DNA from: Gammaproteobacteria bacterium
GTDB lineage: Bacteria > Pseudomonadota > Gammaproteobacteria > Burkholderiales > Rhodocyclaceae
Direction: 5' to 3'
DNA length: 64,000 nt
Assembly (NCBI GenBank): GCA_018825305.1
Contig: JAHJEO010000018.1
Location: 124,001 to 188,000 of the forward strand
Shown: positions 53,758 to 63,377 of the stretch, in pieces
How positions within the stretch are numbered: position 1 is the first letter of the stretch
Layout: the number at the start of each line of letters is the position of its first letter
Notes under the pieces: generated by a model
Told to the model about the DNA's origin: nothing
The model's database searches: none
What the model saw: only the letters and a program-made list of their open reading frames with translations
Translations under genes and position numbers: made by a program

Positions 53758-56559
53758 TTACCCGAGGCGCTGCAACTGTAGCGCCAGCTTCTCGCGCAAT
53801 GCGTTGAAGCTGACCAGGCGCTCGCGCTCCTGCGCCACGACCGCTGCTGGCGCACGCTCGACAAAGCTTGGCGTTTCCAGTTTTTTCCCGGTCTTGGCTA
53901 TCTCGCCTTCTATGCGCGCAAGCTCTTTGCCCAGGCGTAGCTTCTCGGCCGCAACGTCGATCTCGACCTTTAGCATCAGTCGGAACTGGCCGACGATCTG
54001 CACCGGTGCGTCCGAGTCAGGCAACGCGTCCGCGACCACAACCTCCGACAGTCGGGCCAGGGCCGCCAGATAGGGCGCAAGTGATTCAAGCCTGGCGGTA
54101 TCGTCGCTGTTGGCACCCGCACCAACTAGCGGCACCTTCAGCGCCGGCGAGATGTTCATTTCACCGCGCAGGCTGCGGCATGCCGTGACCATCTCTTTCA
54201 GTAAGGCGATTTTGTTTTCGGCAGAGACATCGATGCGTGCGGGTTCGCTTGCCGGGTAGGCCTGCAGCATGATCGATTCGCCTTCGCGACCGGTCAGACC
54301 CTTCAGCGACTGCCAAAGCTCTTCGGTGATGAAGGGGATCAAGGGATGCGCCAGCCGCAGGGTGGCTTCGAGCACACGCACCAATGTGCGCCGGGTGGCG
54401 CGCTGTGCAGCGGCGCTTTCTGATTGCAGGGCAACCTTGGCGAGTTCCAGATACCAGTCGCAGTATTCGTCCCAGACGAATTCGTAAATGGCGCGTGCCA
54501 GCAGGTCGAAACGGTAGTCGGCAAAATGCCTGGCAACCTCGGCCTCGGTACGTTGCAGGCGCGAGACGATCCAGCGGTCGGCATCGCTGTAATCGAAATC
54601 GGCAGCGTCGTCGAGGCCAACATCGTGGCCGTCGCAATTCATCAGCACATAGCGCGTGGCGTTCCACAGCTTGTTGCAGAAGTTGCGGTAGCCCTCGCAG
54701 CGGTTCAGGTCGAACTTGATGTCGCGTCCGGGGCTGGCGAGCGAAAGGAAGGTGAAGCGCAAGGCGTCGGTGCCGAAGGCCGGAATGCCGTCCGGGAATT
54801 CCTTGCGGGTGCGCTTCTCGATCTTGGCGGCGTCCCTCGGATTCATCAGGCCGGTGGTGCGCTTCTTCACCAGTTCGTCGATGCCGATGCCGTCGATTAG
54901 GTCGATGGGGTCGAGCACGTTGCCCTTGGACTTCGACATTTTCTGGCCCTCGGCATCGCGGATCAGGCCGTGGACATAGACGTGCTTGAAGGGAATCCTG
55001 CCGGTGATGTGCTTGGTCATCATGACCATGCGCGCCACCCAGAAGAAGATGATGTCGAAGCCGGTGACCAGCACTGTCGAGGGCAGGTAGAGGTCTAGCG
55101 CGGGATTCGACTTGGCTGGCCACTCGGGTGTCCAGTCCAGGGTCGAAAAGGGCCAGAGTGCCGATGAATACCAGGTGTCGAGTACGTCCGGATCGCGCTC
55201 CAGGCCACCGTCGTAGCCGTCGATTTTCGCCTGTGCGTAGGCTTCCGCTTCGTCGTGGGCGACATAGACCCGGCCGTCGTCCGAATACCATGCCGGGATC
55301 TGGTGGCCCCACCACAGCTGGCGCGAAATGCACCAGTCCTGGATGTTGTTGAGCCACTGGTTGTAGGTGTTGACCCATTGCTCCGGGACGAACTTGATCT
55401 CGCCGCTCGCGACACATTCCAACGCCTTGGCGGCGATGCTCTTGCCGTCGTCGCCCGGCTTGCTCATGGCGACGAACCATTGGTCCGTAAGCATCGGCTC
55501 GATGACCACGCCGGTGCGGTCGCCGCGGGGAACCATCAGTTTGTGCGGCTTGGTCGAGACGAGCAGGCCTTGGGCCTCGAGGTCGGCGACGATGGCCTTG
55601 CGCGCATCGTAGCGGTCCATGCCGCGATACTTTTCGGGGCCGTGCTCGTTGATGCGGGCATCGAGGGTGAGGATGGATATCGGTGCGAGGCCGTGACGAT
55701 GACCAACCTGCCAGTCGTTGAAGTCGTGCGCCGGGGTGATCTTGACGCAGCCGGTGCCGAATTCCTTGTCGACGTAGGCATCCGAAATCACCGGAATGCT
55801 GCGGTCGCACAGGGGCAGGCGGACATGCTTGCCGATGAGGTGGGCGTAGCGCTCGTCCTCGGGGTTAACGGCCACGGCGACGTCGCCGAGCAGTGTTTCC
55901 GGGCGTGTGGTGGCGACCGTCAGGGACCCGTTGCCGCAGTCGAACGGGTAGCTGATTTCCCACATGAATCCGTCTTCCTCTTCGCTGACGACTTCGAGGT
56001 CGGAGACGGCGGTGAGCAGCTTCGGGTCCCAGTTGACGAGGCGCTTGCCACGGTAGATCAGGCCTTCCTTGTGGAGGCGCACGAAGGTCTCGGTGACGAT
56101 CTTGGACAGGCCCGCATCCATGGTGAAGCGTTCGCGGCTCCAGTCGGGGCTGGTGCCGAGTCGGCGCATCTGGCGGGTGATGCTGCCGCCCGAGTATTCC
56201 TTCCACTCCCACACTTTTTCGAGAAACTTCTCTCGGCCGAGGTCGTGGCGCGAAACGCCCTGAGCATCGAGCTGGCGTTCGACCACGATCTGGGTGGCGA
56301 TGCCGGCATGGTCGGTGCCGGGCTGCCACAGCGTGTTGGCGCCGCGCATGCGGTGGTAGCGCGTTAGCGAATCCATGATGGCCTGGTTGAAACCGTGGCC
56401 CATATGCAGCGTGCCCGTCACGTTAGGTGGCGGCAGCAGGATGCAGAAATTGTCCGATTTCGTGGTGTCGAGGCCGGCGGCGAAATAGCCGTGCGCCTCC
56501 CATTCGGGGTACCAGCGGCGCTCGATGGCGGCGGGCTCGAAGCTCTTGGCGAGTTCCAT
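53758..56559 (-). CDS. valS: Valyl-tRNA synthetase
   Basis: 933 residues from the ATG at 56559; the track adds 12 residues upstream. Class I signature [17 protein letters not shown] and KMSKSKGN are both present. A coiled-coil arm closes the C-terminus ([20 protein letters not shown]). It charges tRNA-Val in the cytoplasm. Last gene of the pepA-holC-162aa-valS run. Confidence 0.97.
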   Translation of the reverse strand: MELAKSFEPAAIERRWYPEWEAHGYFAAGLDTTKSDNFCILLPPPNVTGTLHMGHGFNQAIMDSLTRYHRMRGANTLWQPGTDHAGIATQIVVERQLDAQGVSRHDLGREKFLEKVWEWKEYSGGSITRQMRRLGTSPDWSRERFTMDAGLSKIVTETFVRLHKEGLIYRGKRLVNWDPKLLTAVSDLEVVSEEEDGFMWEISYPFDCGNGSLTVATTRPETLLGDVAVAVNPEDERYAHLIGKHVRLPLCDRSIPVISDAYVDKEFGTGCVKITPAHDFNDWQVGHRHGLAPISILTLDARINEHGPEKYRGMDRYDARKAIVADLEAQGLLVSTKPHKLMVPRGDRTGVVIEPMLTDQWFVAMSKPGDDGKSIAAKALECVASGEIKFVPEQWVNTYNQWLNNIQDWCISRQLWWGHQIPAWYSDDGRVYVAHDEAEAYAQAKIDGYDGGLERDPDVLDTWYSSALWPFSTLDWTPEWPAKSNPALDLYLPSTVLVTGFDIIFFWVARMVMMTKHITGRIPFKHVYVHGLIRDAEGQKMSKSKGNVLDPIDLIDGIGIDELVKKRTTGLMNPRDAAKIEKRTRKEFPDGIPAFGTDALRFTFLSLASPGRDIKFDLNRCEGYRNFCNKLWNATRYVLMNCDGHDVGLDDAADFDYSDADRWIVSRLQRTEAEVARHFADYRFDLLARAIYEFVWDEYCDWYLELAKVALQSESAAAQRATRRTLVRVLEATLRLAHPLIPFITEELWQSLKGLTGREGESIMLQAYPASEPARIDVSAENKIALLKEMVTACRSLRGEMNISPALKVPLVGAGANSDDTARLESLAPYLAALARLSEVVVADALPDSDAPVQIVGQFRLMLKVEIDVAAEKLRLGKELARIEGEIAKTGKKLETPSFVERAPAAVVAQERERLVSFNALREKLALQLQRLG

Positions 56560-56647
56560 GACTTGGGGCTGGGAGAGGGGCGGATAAGCCCGCAATTATA
56601 AGCGCCGCACAGCCCGCGACAGGCGGTCGCGGCAGTTGCCGCCACTC

Positions 56648-57136
56648 TCAGTCGGCGGGCGGCGGCGCTTCCGTGTCGACTTCGAGTGCGGCGTGCAGCC
56701 TGGGCAACAGCGTCATGCGGGCCTGGGTGTTGATCTGCGCCACTAGCTGGTCGGTGACGCCGTCGAGGACGCGCATCAGCAGTGGTGGCAACTGCTCGTC
56801 GAGCCAGAGCGCGAGCTCCCGCCGCAGGATTTCACGCTGATGCGGCAGGGCTGTCGTCAGTCGCGAACGCAGCATTGCTTCGATGTCGTCACTGGTGATC
56901 GCTGCCGGTTGGACGATTTCCTCGGACTCGGTCACAACTTCGGTGAGGACGGGGATGTCCTCCGCCTCCGGGACTTCGGTAATGGTCTCGGCAGCCGGCT
57001 CGGCCACAACGTCCGTTTCCGCCGCTGGCGAAAAAGTCGGCGCTGGCGGGACGGCGGCAACGGGAGGTTCGCCTGCGACGAAGGCGCGGTGGCGGCGCAT
57101 CAGCGAGTCGGCCTTGTCTAAGATGTCGTCTGTCAT
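56648..57136 (-). CDS. Acidic protein of unknown function between holC and valS
   Basis: 162 residues from the ATG at 57136. N-terminus MTDDILDKADSLMRRHRAFV; an acidic, Pro/Val-rich middle; a helical C-terminal half (LRSRLTTALPHQREILRREL). Similar hypothetical proteins lie beside holC and valS in many betaproteobacteria. Repeat A copy 9 is inside the gene and encodes AAVPPAPTF in the disordered stretch, in frame. Function unknown. Confidence 0.8.
   Translation of the reverse strand: MTDDILDKADSLMRRHRAFVAGEPPVAAVPPAPTFSPAAETDVVAEPAAETITEVPEAEDIPVLTEVVTESEEIVQPAAITSDDIEAMLRSRLTTALPHQREILRRELALWLDEQLPPLLMRVLDGVTDQLVAQINTQARMTLLPRLHAALEVDTEAPPPAD
57031..57060 (-). repeat. Dispersed repeat family A, copy 9 (in-frame insertion in a coding gene)
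   Basis: Minus-strand TTGCCGCCGTCCCGCCAGCG followed by CCGACTTTTT, identical to copy 1. Translated as AAVPPAPTFS in the 162-residue protein. Confidence 0.85.
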
Positions 57137-57149
57137 GGCATCAGTGCGG

Positions 57150-57569
57150 CTAGGTGCCCACCTCCCGGGATTCAGGGGCGTAGCCGCGTTCGCGGTAGAA
57201 CTTGAAGCGCTCACGGGCGGGCAGGCGAACGGCGTCGTCACTACTAATCAGTTCGATCAGTTCCTCGAAGCGGGAAAACCCCGACGGCAGTTCGTCACCG
57301 AGGTTCAGCAAGGCCTTGTCGTGGGGGATGGCATCGAGGCGATCGGTGATGACGATAGGTGACTCGGCCGCGAGCGGTGACCCGGCAAGGGCGTGCGGAA
57401 CAAAACCGGTCGCTACCTGGGTCCACAGCAGGCGGTCGAGCTGGGTGGCGGCATCCGCCTGTGGGACATAGACCAGCACCTTGCGTTTTGCTGCTGCAGC
57501 CTCGTTCAGCCAGCGTGCCGCGGCTGCCAGGCGGTCGCTTGCACCATGGAGGAAGAGGATGCGCGTCAT
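57150..57569 (-). CDS. holC: DNA polymerase III chi subunit
   Basis: 139 residues from the ATG at 57569; the track's 260-residue form overlaps pepA wrongly. Starts MTRILFLHGASDRLAAAARWL; SPIVITDRLDAIPHDKALLNLG is typical of HolC. It bridges the clamp loader to single-strand binding protein. It begins 5 bases after the pepA stop and 13 bases before the next gene. Confidence 0.9.
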   Translation of the reverse strand: MTRILFLHGASDRLAAAARWLNEAAAAKRKVLVYVPQADAATQLDRLLWTQVATGFVPHALAGSPLAAESPIVITDRLDAIPHDKALLNLGDELPSGFSRFEELIELISSDDAVRLPARERFKFYRERGYAPESREVGT

Positions 57570-57574
57570 CGCGA

Positions 57575-59071
57575 TCAGTCGGCGATGCCGGCGCGTGCCA
57601 TAAGAAAGTGGGCGAGCAGCGGTAGCGGGCGCCCGGTCGATCCCTTCTTCTTGCCGCCATGCCAGGCGGTGCCGGCGATATCGAGGTGGGCCCAGTCGTA
57701 CTTCTTGGCGAAGCGCGACAGGAAGCAGGCCGCGGTGATCGATCCACCGGGGCGTCCGCCGATGTTCGCCATATCGGCAAAATTGCTTTTCAGTTGCTCC
57801 TGATAATCTTCCCACAGCGGCAACTGCCAAGCCCGGTCGTGGGCTTCGCGGCCGGCATCGAGAAGTTCTCTGGCAAGGCCATCGTCGTTGGCGAAGAGGC
57901 CGCTGACGACGTGGCCGAGCGCGATGACGCATGCGCCGGTCAGGGTCGCGACGTCAACCACGCAAGCGGGGTCGAAGCGCTCGCTGTAGGTCAGTGCATC
58001 GCAGAGGATCAGTCGACCCTCGGCGTCGGTGTTGAGAATCTCGATGGTCTGGCCGGACATCGAGGTGACCACGTCGCCGGGCCGGGTGGCCTGGCCGCCC
58101 GGCATGTTCTCGGTGGCCGGCACGACGGCGATGACGTTGAGCGGCAGTTTCATCAGAGCGGCCGCCTTGATCGCTCCGATCACGCTGGCGGCGCCCGACA
58201 TGTCGTATTTCATCTCGTCCATCTCGGGCGCCGGTTTCAACGAAATGCCACCGGTGTCGAAGGTGACTCCCTTGCCGACCAGTACCACCGGCTTGTCGGC
58301 AGATTTTCCACCGTTGTAGTGCAGAACGATGAACTTGGGCGGCTGGTGCGAGCCGCGTGAAACCGACAGCAGGCTGTGCATGCCAAGCTTGTCCATGTCC
58401 TCGCGTTCGAGCACCTCCGCTTTCAGACCGAGTTCTCCGGCCAGTACCAGTGACTGTTCGGCGAGGTAGGTCGGCGTGCAGAAATTGGCTGGCAGGTTGG
58501 CCAGGTCTTTCATCAGCGATTGACCTGCGGCGATGGCCTCGCCCTGAATCAGCGCGGCCTCGGCGGCGGCGAGTTCGGAGCGTCGTTCGACGCAGAAGGT
58601 CACCTTGCGCAGCGGGCGGCGGACGTCGTCCTTCTTCGACTTGAGGCGGTCGAAGCGGTAGAGCGTTTCGTGGGCGACCATCGCGGCCTGACGTACCCGC
58701 CAGGAAACCCCGCGCTTTTTCACCGGTAGTTCGGTCAGGAATACCGTGCCGTCGAAACCACCGGTTTCGTTTAGTGTCTTGATCGCCGTGGCGATGGCAT
58801 CGCGGTATTCCTTCTCGCGGAATTCCTTTTCCTTGCCCAGGCCGACCAGCAGAACCCGGTCGGCCTCGGTGCCGGGGACGTTGTGCAGCAGCAGGGTCGA
58901 GCCTGCCTTGCCTTCCATGTCGCCACGCCGCAGCAGGTCGGACAGGTGCTGGCGGGCGGCGTTGTCGATGAGTTCTGCTGGGACGGAGAGCTTGCGCGGC
59001 TCGAACACGCCGACGACAACGCAGGCACTGCGCTGCTTCTCGGGGCTGCCGCTTTTTATGCTAAATTCCAC
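57575..59071 (-). CDS. pepA: Cytosol (leucyl) aminopeptidase
   Basis: 498 residues. M17 family: [31 protein letters not shown] and [15 protein letters not shown] carry the metal and catalytic residues. Removes N-terminal residues from peptides in the cytoplasm; in enterobacteria it also binds DNA. It heads the pepA-holC-valS operon and is divergent from lptF across 111 bases. Confidence 0.96.
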   Translation of the reverse strand: MEFSIKSGSPEKQRSACVVVGVFEPRKLSVPAELIDNAARQHLSDLLRRGDMEGKAGSTLLLHNVPGTEADRVLLVGLGKEKEFREKEYRDAIATAIKTLNETGGFDGTVFLTELPVKKRGVSWRVRQAAMVAHETLYRFDRLKSKKDDVRRPLRKVTFCVERRSELAAAEAALIQGEAIAAGQSLMKDLANLPANFCTPTYLAEQSLVLAGELGLKAEVLEREDMDKLGMHSLLSVSRGSHQPPKFIVLHYNGGKSADKPVVLVGKGVTFDTGGISLKPAPEMDEMKYDMSGAASVIGAIKAAALMKLPLNVIAVVPATENMPGGQATRPGDVVTSMSGQTIEILNTDAEGRLILCDALTYSERFDPACVVDVATLTGACVIALGHVVSGLFANDDGLARELLDAGREAHDRAWQLPLWEDYQEQLKSNFADMANIGGRPGGSITAACFLSRFAKKYDWAHLDIAGTAWHGGKKKGSTGRPLPLLAHFLMARAGIAD

Positions 59072-59182
59072 GGGCTATTTCCTCGCTGGGGTGGTCTCGA
59101 ATTTCGAGAAATCGTCATCTTCCGGGGCGTGATCGCCTCGGGGCCATTATCTCCGGTTTTTTTGCAAAACGTCAAAGCCCGC

Positions 59183-60262
59183 ATGATCTTCCGGCGCGCC
59201 GCCCAGCGCGAATTTACCCAGAACGCCGTCGCGGTATTTGTCGCGCTCTTTGCGATTCTGCTGACCACCCAGCTGATTCGCCTGTTAGGCGATGCGGCCG
59301 GCGGCGGCATCGCCCCCGAGGCGGTGGCGGCGCTGCTGGGTTTCAATGCGCTCAATTACCTGTCCATCCTCCTTTCGCTGACTTTGTTCATCTCGGTGCT
59401 GCTCGCCCTGTCGCGCGCCTATCGGGATTCGGAAATGGCGGTGTGGCTTTCGAGCGGTGTTTCCCTTGTGACCTGGGTCAATCCGGTGCTGCGCTTCGCG
59501 CTGCCACTGGTGGCGGTGATAGCGACGTTTTCCCTGTTCCTGGCCCCCTGGGCCCTCAACAAGAGCGCTGAGTATCGCAATCGCATGGATCAGCGCGATG
59601 ATGCCTCGCGCGTGTCGCCCGGGTCGTTCAAGGAATCCGGCAATGCCGAAAGGGTGTTTTTTGTCGAGGCCGGTGCTGGCGCCGATGGGCGAGTCAAGAA
59701 CATTTTCATCAGTTCGGTGCAGCATGGTCGCCTCGGCGTGATGGCGGCCGCCGAGGGTTTCAGTGAAGTCCATGCCAATGGCGACCGCTTTCTGGTGCTC
59801 GGCCAAGGGCGACGTTACGAGGGCACGCCGGGCACCACGGAATACCGGGTGATGGAATTCGACCGCTACGCCATCCGCACCGAATCGCGCGAGATGCGCG
59901 GGGTCGAGAAATCACCCAAGCACATGTCTACACTCGACTTGATGAAGGATCCGCGGCCCGACTTTCTCGGCGAACTGGTCTGGCGCATCGGCATTCCCTT
60001 GTCCGCCCTGACTCTGGCCTTGCTGGCGATTCCCTTGTCATTTGCCAATCCGCGTGGCGGGCGCACCAATAACCTGGTGTTCGCGTTGCTGACCTACATG
60101 ATCTACAGCAATCTCCTGAGCGTGAGCCAGGCTTGGGTGATCCAGGGCAAGGTGAGCTTTGCCGTCGGTGTCTGGGCGGTGCATGTCGTCATGTTCTTCG
60201 GCCTGCTGTTGTTGTTCTCGCGGCGCCTTGTGGTGTTTTCGTGGGGACGGCTATGGCGTTGA
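59183..60262 (+). CDS. lptF: LptF, LPS export permease
   Basis: 359 residues from the ATG at 59183 (the track start lies inside pepA). YjgP/YjgQ family: MIFRRAAQREFTQNAVAVFV at the N-terminus, a periplasmic beta-jellyroll, then three C-terminal helices (IPLSALTLALLAIPLSFANP). With LptG and LptB it extracts LPS from the inner membrane. Overlaps lptG by 10 bases. Confidence 0.95.
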   Translation: MIFRRAAQREFTQNAVAVFVALFAILLTTQLIRLLGDAAGGGIAPEAVAALLGFNALNYLSILLSLTLFISVLLALSRAYRDSEMAVWLSSGVSLVTWVNPVLRFALPLVAVIATFSLFLAPWALNKSAEYRNRMDQRDDASRVSPGSFKESGNAERVFFVEAGAGADGRVKNIFISSVQHGRLGVMAAAEGFSEVHANGDRFLVLGQGRRYEGTPGTTEYRVMEFDRYAIRTESREMRGVEKSPKHMSTLDLMKDPRPDFLGELVWRIGIPLSALTLALLAIPLSFANPRGGRTNNLVFALLTYMIYSNLLSVSQAWVIQGKVSFAVGVWAVHVVMFFGLLLLFSRRLVVFSWGRLWR

Positions 60263-61347
60263 CACTGCGCTTCAAAGTGTTCGAGCGCTATCTGGCGCGC
60301 GAGATCTACGCCTCGACCGCGTTGATCCTGGCGGCATTTTTGGCCCTCTTCGGATTCTTCGACGTCATCCACGAATTGCCCAATGTCGGTCGTGGCGGCT
60401 ACACCATGGGACACGTCGCAGCTTATGTTGCGCTGACCATGCCGGTGCGCGTGTATGAGTTGATGCCCATTGCCGTGCTGATCGGTACTCTTTACGCGCT
60501 GACGCTGCTGGCCCGGCATTCCGAAATCACGGTTCTGCGCGCGTCGGGACTGTCGACACGTGGCCTGCTGCAGGCGCTGGCCAAGATCGGTGCCGTGATG
60601 GCAATTGTGACGTTTGCCTTCGGCGAGTTCGTCGCGCCGCCGGCCGAGCGTCAGGCACAGCAGTTGCGCCTGCAGGCGCTGTCGTCCGTGGTGGCGCAGG
60701 AGTTTCGTTCCGGCCTTTGGGTCAAGGACGAACTGTCCTTCGTCAACGTGCGCGAGGTGCTGCCGGATGCCAGCTTGCGTGGCGTGCGGATTTACGAATT
60801 CGATTCCAGCTTCCAGTTGCGCGCGATCAGCGAGGCGGAAGCCGGGCGCTATGTTGGGCCCAATCTTTGGCACCTGACCTCGGTGGTACAGACTTTGTTC
60901 GAGGGAGGTCGCGCGCGCGCGGTGCGCGCGACCGAGCAGCAATGGCGGTCTTCGCTGACGCCCGAAATCCTGACCGTGCTGATGGTGATGTTTCCAGAGC
61001 GCATGTCGATCGCCAGCCTTTATTCCTACATCCGCCACCTTGGCGACAACCAGCAGAAGACCGACCGTTACGAGATTGCGCTATGGAAGAAGCTGACCTA
61101 TCCGCTGGCCGTGCTGGTGATGATGGCGTTGGCGCTACCGTTTGCCTACATGCAGGACCGCATGGGCGCGGTAAGCGTGAAGGTGTTTGCCGGCATCATG
61201 CTCGGCATTACCTTTCATCTGCTGAATGGCTTGTTTTCCAGCCTTGGCGTCATCAACGGCTGGATTCCTATCGTCGCCGCCACCACTCCGAGTGCGCTGT
61301 TCCTGCTGATGGCGTGGGCGATGATCTGGTGGGTAGAGCGGCGCTGA
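60253..61347 (+). CDS. lptG: LptG, LPS export permease
   Basis: 364 residues from the ATG at 60253. Same family as LptF: FERYLAREIYASTALILAAF start, MPVRVYELMPIAVLIGTLYA, C-terminal helices (VLVMMALALPFAYMQDRMGA). Partner of LptF in the LptB2FG exporter. Its stop codon directly abuts the stop of the convergent RDD gene. Confidence 0.95.
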   Translation: MALTLRFKVFERYLAREIYASTALILAAFLALFGFFDVIHELPNVGRGGYTMGHVAAYVALTMPVRVYELMPIAVLIGTLYALTLLARHSEITVLRASGLSTRGLLQALAKIGAVMAIVTFAFGEFVAPPAERQAQQLRLQALSSVVAQEFRSGLWVKDELSFVNVREVLPDASLRGVRIYEFDSSFQLRAISEAEAGRYVGPNLWHLTSVVQTLFEGGRARAVRATEQQWRSSLTPEILTVLMVMFPERMSIASLYSYIRHLGDNQQKTDRYEIALWKKLTYPLAVLVMMALALPFAYMQDRMGAVSVKVFAGIMLGITFHLLNGLFSSLGVINGWIPIVAATTPSALFLLMAWAMIWWVERR

Positions 61348-61767
61348 CTATGGCTTGAACGCGATCCGCGTGCCGGCAAGCCGGTCGTGGAGAAACTGGC
61401 GATCGCGGTCGAACAGTGCCCAGAGCAGACCAATGCCACCAAGCAGCAGGCTGGGCCAGGCCAGTGCGTAGCGCAGCAACAGGCGTGGTAGCGGCGGCTT
61501 GTAGCCGTCGGCCATCAGCAACTGAAGCTTCCAGGTCTGCATGGCCAGCGTCTGGCCGCCGTGGCTCCAGTACCAGATGAAATAGGCACCGAAAACCGCG
61601 ACGACATGGAGGATCAGCACGGGACCCGGCAGGGTCACGCCGAAGGCCATGCCCAGCGCAAGGTGCGGCAGCATGAAGGTGGCGGCCCAGACCCCGAGCA
61701 GCAGCAGCGATTCGTAGAGCAGGCTGGCGAGGCGCCGGCGAATGCCCGGAAACTCGGCCACGATCAC
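61348..61767 (-). CDS. RDD-family membrane protein
   Basis: 139 residues. IRRRLASLLYESLLLLGVW at the start, then hydrophobic helices (HVVAVFGAYFIWYWSHGGQT; LLLRYALAWPSLLLGGIGLL) and the final DRDRQFLHDRLAGTRI, the usual RDD ending. Function of the family is mostly unknown. Last gene of the sigma-DUF3619-DUF3106-RDD cluster. Confidence 0.88.
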   Translation of the reverse strand: MIVAEFPGIRRRLASLLYESLLLLGVWAATFMLPHLALGMAFGVTLPGPVLILHVVAVFGAYFIWYWSHGGQTLAMQTWKLQLLMADGYKPPLPRLLLRYALAWPSLLLGGIGLLWALFDRDRQFLHDRLAGTRIAFKP

Positions 61768-61786
61768 GAGCTGGCAGTGCGCCGGA

Positions 61787-62326
61787 TCACTGCGCGGGCG
61801 ATTTCGGAACGGAGGTCGGCGATGCCGGGGAGGGCGTTCCCGTCGCCGGACGAGGTGGAACTATCGGCACCAGAGGCTTTGCTGCACCGCTCTTTGGCAC
61901 GGGCTTGGTAGCTGCCTGGGCCTTGAGACGCTTTCTCTCGTCTTCGGGCAAGTCCTTGTATTCCTGCCATTTCTTCTTGAGCACTTCCTTCTGTTCGGGC
62001 GTTGCCTTGCGGACGTCCTTGTACTGTTCGCGCACATCCTTGCGCTGGTCAGGCGTCAGTTTTGCCCAGTCCTGCATGCGGCGCTGGACGCGATCCTGTT
62101 CCTCGGGATTCATGGCGTGGTAGCGCTGGGCTATGCCGATCCACTTTTTTCGGCGCCAGGGTTCAAGCTTGTCCCACTCTCCGGCGAGCGGGGTCAGGAT
62201 TTTCTTTTGCTGGGGAGTCAGTTCGACCCACGAAGGCTGGGTCAGCGGCGGGACGACCGCAAATGCCGATGGTTGCAGCAACAGGCCAAACGTTACTGCG
62301 ACGAGTGCGAGGAGTGCTCTAGCCAT
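61787..62326 (-). CDS. DUF3106 exported protein
   Basis: 179 residues. Signal peptide (ALLALVAVTFGLLLQPSAFA), then tryptophan-rich helical repeats (WVELTPQQKKILTPLAGEW; RRKKWIGIAQRYHAM; WAKLTPDQRKDVREQY) that define DUF3106, and a Pro/Ala/Ser-rich tail. Probably periplasmic; function unknown, possibly a stress sensor tied to the sigma factor. Overlaps the DUF3619 gene by 34 bases. Confidence 0.88.
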   Translation of the reverse strand: MARALLALVAVTFGLLLQPSAFAVVPPLTQPSWVELTPQQKKILTPLAGEWDKLEPWRRKKWIGIAQRYHAMNPEEQDRVQRRMQDWAKLTPDQRKDVREQYKDVRKATPEQKEVLKKKWQEYKDLPEDERKRLKAQAATKPVPKSGAAKPLVPIVPPRPATGTPSPASPTSVPKSPAQ

Positions 62327-62676
62327 ACATGAAATCCACGGTCGAGGTAGACGGCAGGCGGGAGTTCGTCGGCGAGCAGGGCCGTATCCACCTCTTCGAA
62401 TTCTGCGGCCTGTTCGAATTGTTGCCAGAGATAGGTGCCGCTTACCCCGATAATTAGGGCAACGGTCGCAAGTACCGTACGACCATGGCCAAACACCGCA
62501 TCCGCGAAATGGTGTCCCAGCCCAGCCAGTTGCATTCCCCGCACAGCCACACGCCGATGTTCCAGCGCCTCCTGTCGGGACGCGTGGAGGCGCTTCGCCA
62601 TGCCGCTGTCGAAGTGTTCGGTGCCATGGTTAAGAATCTGGCGGAGCTTGTAGCCGAATTCGGTTTCCTGGTCCAT
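62293..62676 (-). CDS. DUF3619 membrane protein, putative anti-sigma partner
   Basis: 127 residues. Soluble N-terminal part (TEFGYKLRQILNHGTEHFDS), one membrane helix (VLATVALIIGVSGTYLWQQF), short C-terminal part. This arrangement, directly after a sigma-factor gene (11-base gap), fits an anti-sigma factor; that is inference. DUF3619 is a recognisable betaproteobacterial family. Confidence 0.85.
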   Translation of the reverse strand: MDQETEFGYKLRQILNHGTEHFDSGMAKRLHASRQEALEHRRVAVRGMQLAGLGHHFADAVFGHGRTVLATVALIIGVSGTYLWQQFEQAAEFEEVDTALLADELPPAVYLDRGFHVWLEHSSHSSQ

Positions 62677-62687
62677 GGTGTATGCCC

Positions 62688-63251
62688 CTATATGGTGACG
62701 CCTTTAACCTTGAGTGCTGCCGCCAAGGCATGCGTCGCCCGGGAACAGTGCGTCTTGACACTGCCTTCCGAGCATCCCATTGCCGCGGCCGTTTCGGCGA
62801 TATCCATTTCCTCCCAATAACGCATCAGGAAGGCCTCGCGTTGACGTGGCGGCAGCTTTTCGATTTCTTTCTCAATCAGTTCAAGCAGTTGAGTTTGCTC
62901 AAGGCGCCCGTGCGGGGTTTCCTTCGCTCGCGCACCTTCTTCGTTCTGCAGGGTCTCCAGCGGGTCGGCAGTTTCGTCGTCCGCCGGTACCAGCGAGGAA
63001 AACAGGGTGGTCCAGGTCGTCCGTACTTTCCGCCAGCGATAATAATCGCGAATCGTGTTCTGCAGAATGCGCTGGAACAGCATCGGCAGTTCTACCGTGG
63101 GCTTGTCACCGTATTTCGACGCCAGCTTGATCATGGCGTCCTGCACGATGTCGAGGGCGGCATCCTCGTCACGAACGGCATAGAGTGCCTGCTTGAAGGC
63201 GCGTCGCTCGACTTCGGCGAGAAAATCGGAGAGTTCGGTGCGGGAGGCCAG
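62688..63251 (-). CDS. ECF-like RNA polymerase sigma factor with probable CTG start
   Basis: About 187 residues. The track form begins at an internal GTG (63146) and lacks most of region 2. The frame stays open upstream and reads LASRTELSDFLAEVERRAFK, matching the expected N-terminus. No ATG, GTG or TTG lies at the right place; a CTG at 63251 has GAGGA 9 bases upstream. Region 4 is clear (LPPRQREAFLMRYWEEMDIA; GCSEGSVKTHCSRATHAL). It should direct RNA polymerase to stress or envelope genes, controlled by the downstream DUF3619 protein. Confidence 0.82.
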   Translation of the reverse strand: MASRTELSDFLAEVERRAFKQALYAVRDEDAALDIVQDAMIKLASKYGDKPTVELPMLFQRILQNTIRDYYRWRKVRTTWTTLFSSLVPADDETADPLETLQNEEGARAKETPHGRLEQTQLLELIEKEIEKLPPRQREAFLMRYWEEMDIAETAAAMGCSEGSVKTHCSRATHALAAALKVKGVTI

Positions 63252-63361
63252 CGGTGAAAGTCCTCGATTCGTTAAGGGCTTACGCCCGCCTTACGCGCTG
63301 TGAACGCCTTGACCTGAGGCGGTCGAGCCAGTATTGTTACGCGTTTTCGGGCTCAGCCCGT

Positions 63362-63376
63362 GTTATTGGAAATAAC
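63362..63376 (+). promoter_or_regulatory. Inverted repeat at the ilvB/ilvI ribosome site
   Basis: GTTATT-GGA-AATAAC is a perfect 6-bp dyad ending one base before the ATG. The only GGA near the start is in its loop. Another stem, CGGGC-TCA-GCCCG, lies just upstream. No leader peptide with branched-chain codons is evident in 63252-63361. Confidence 0.35.
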
Positions 63377-63377
63377 C

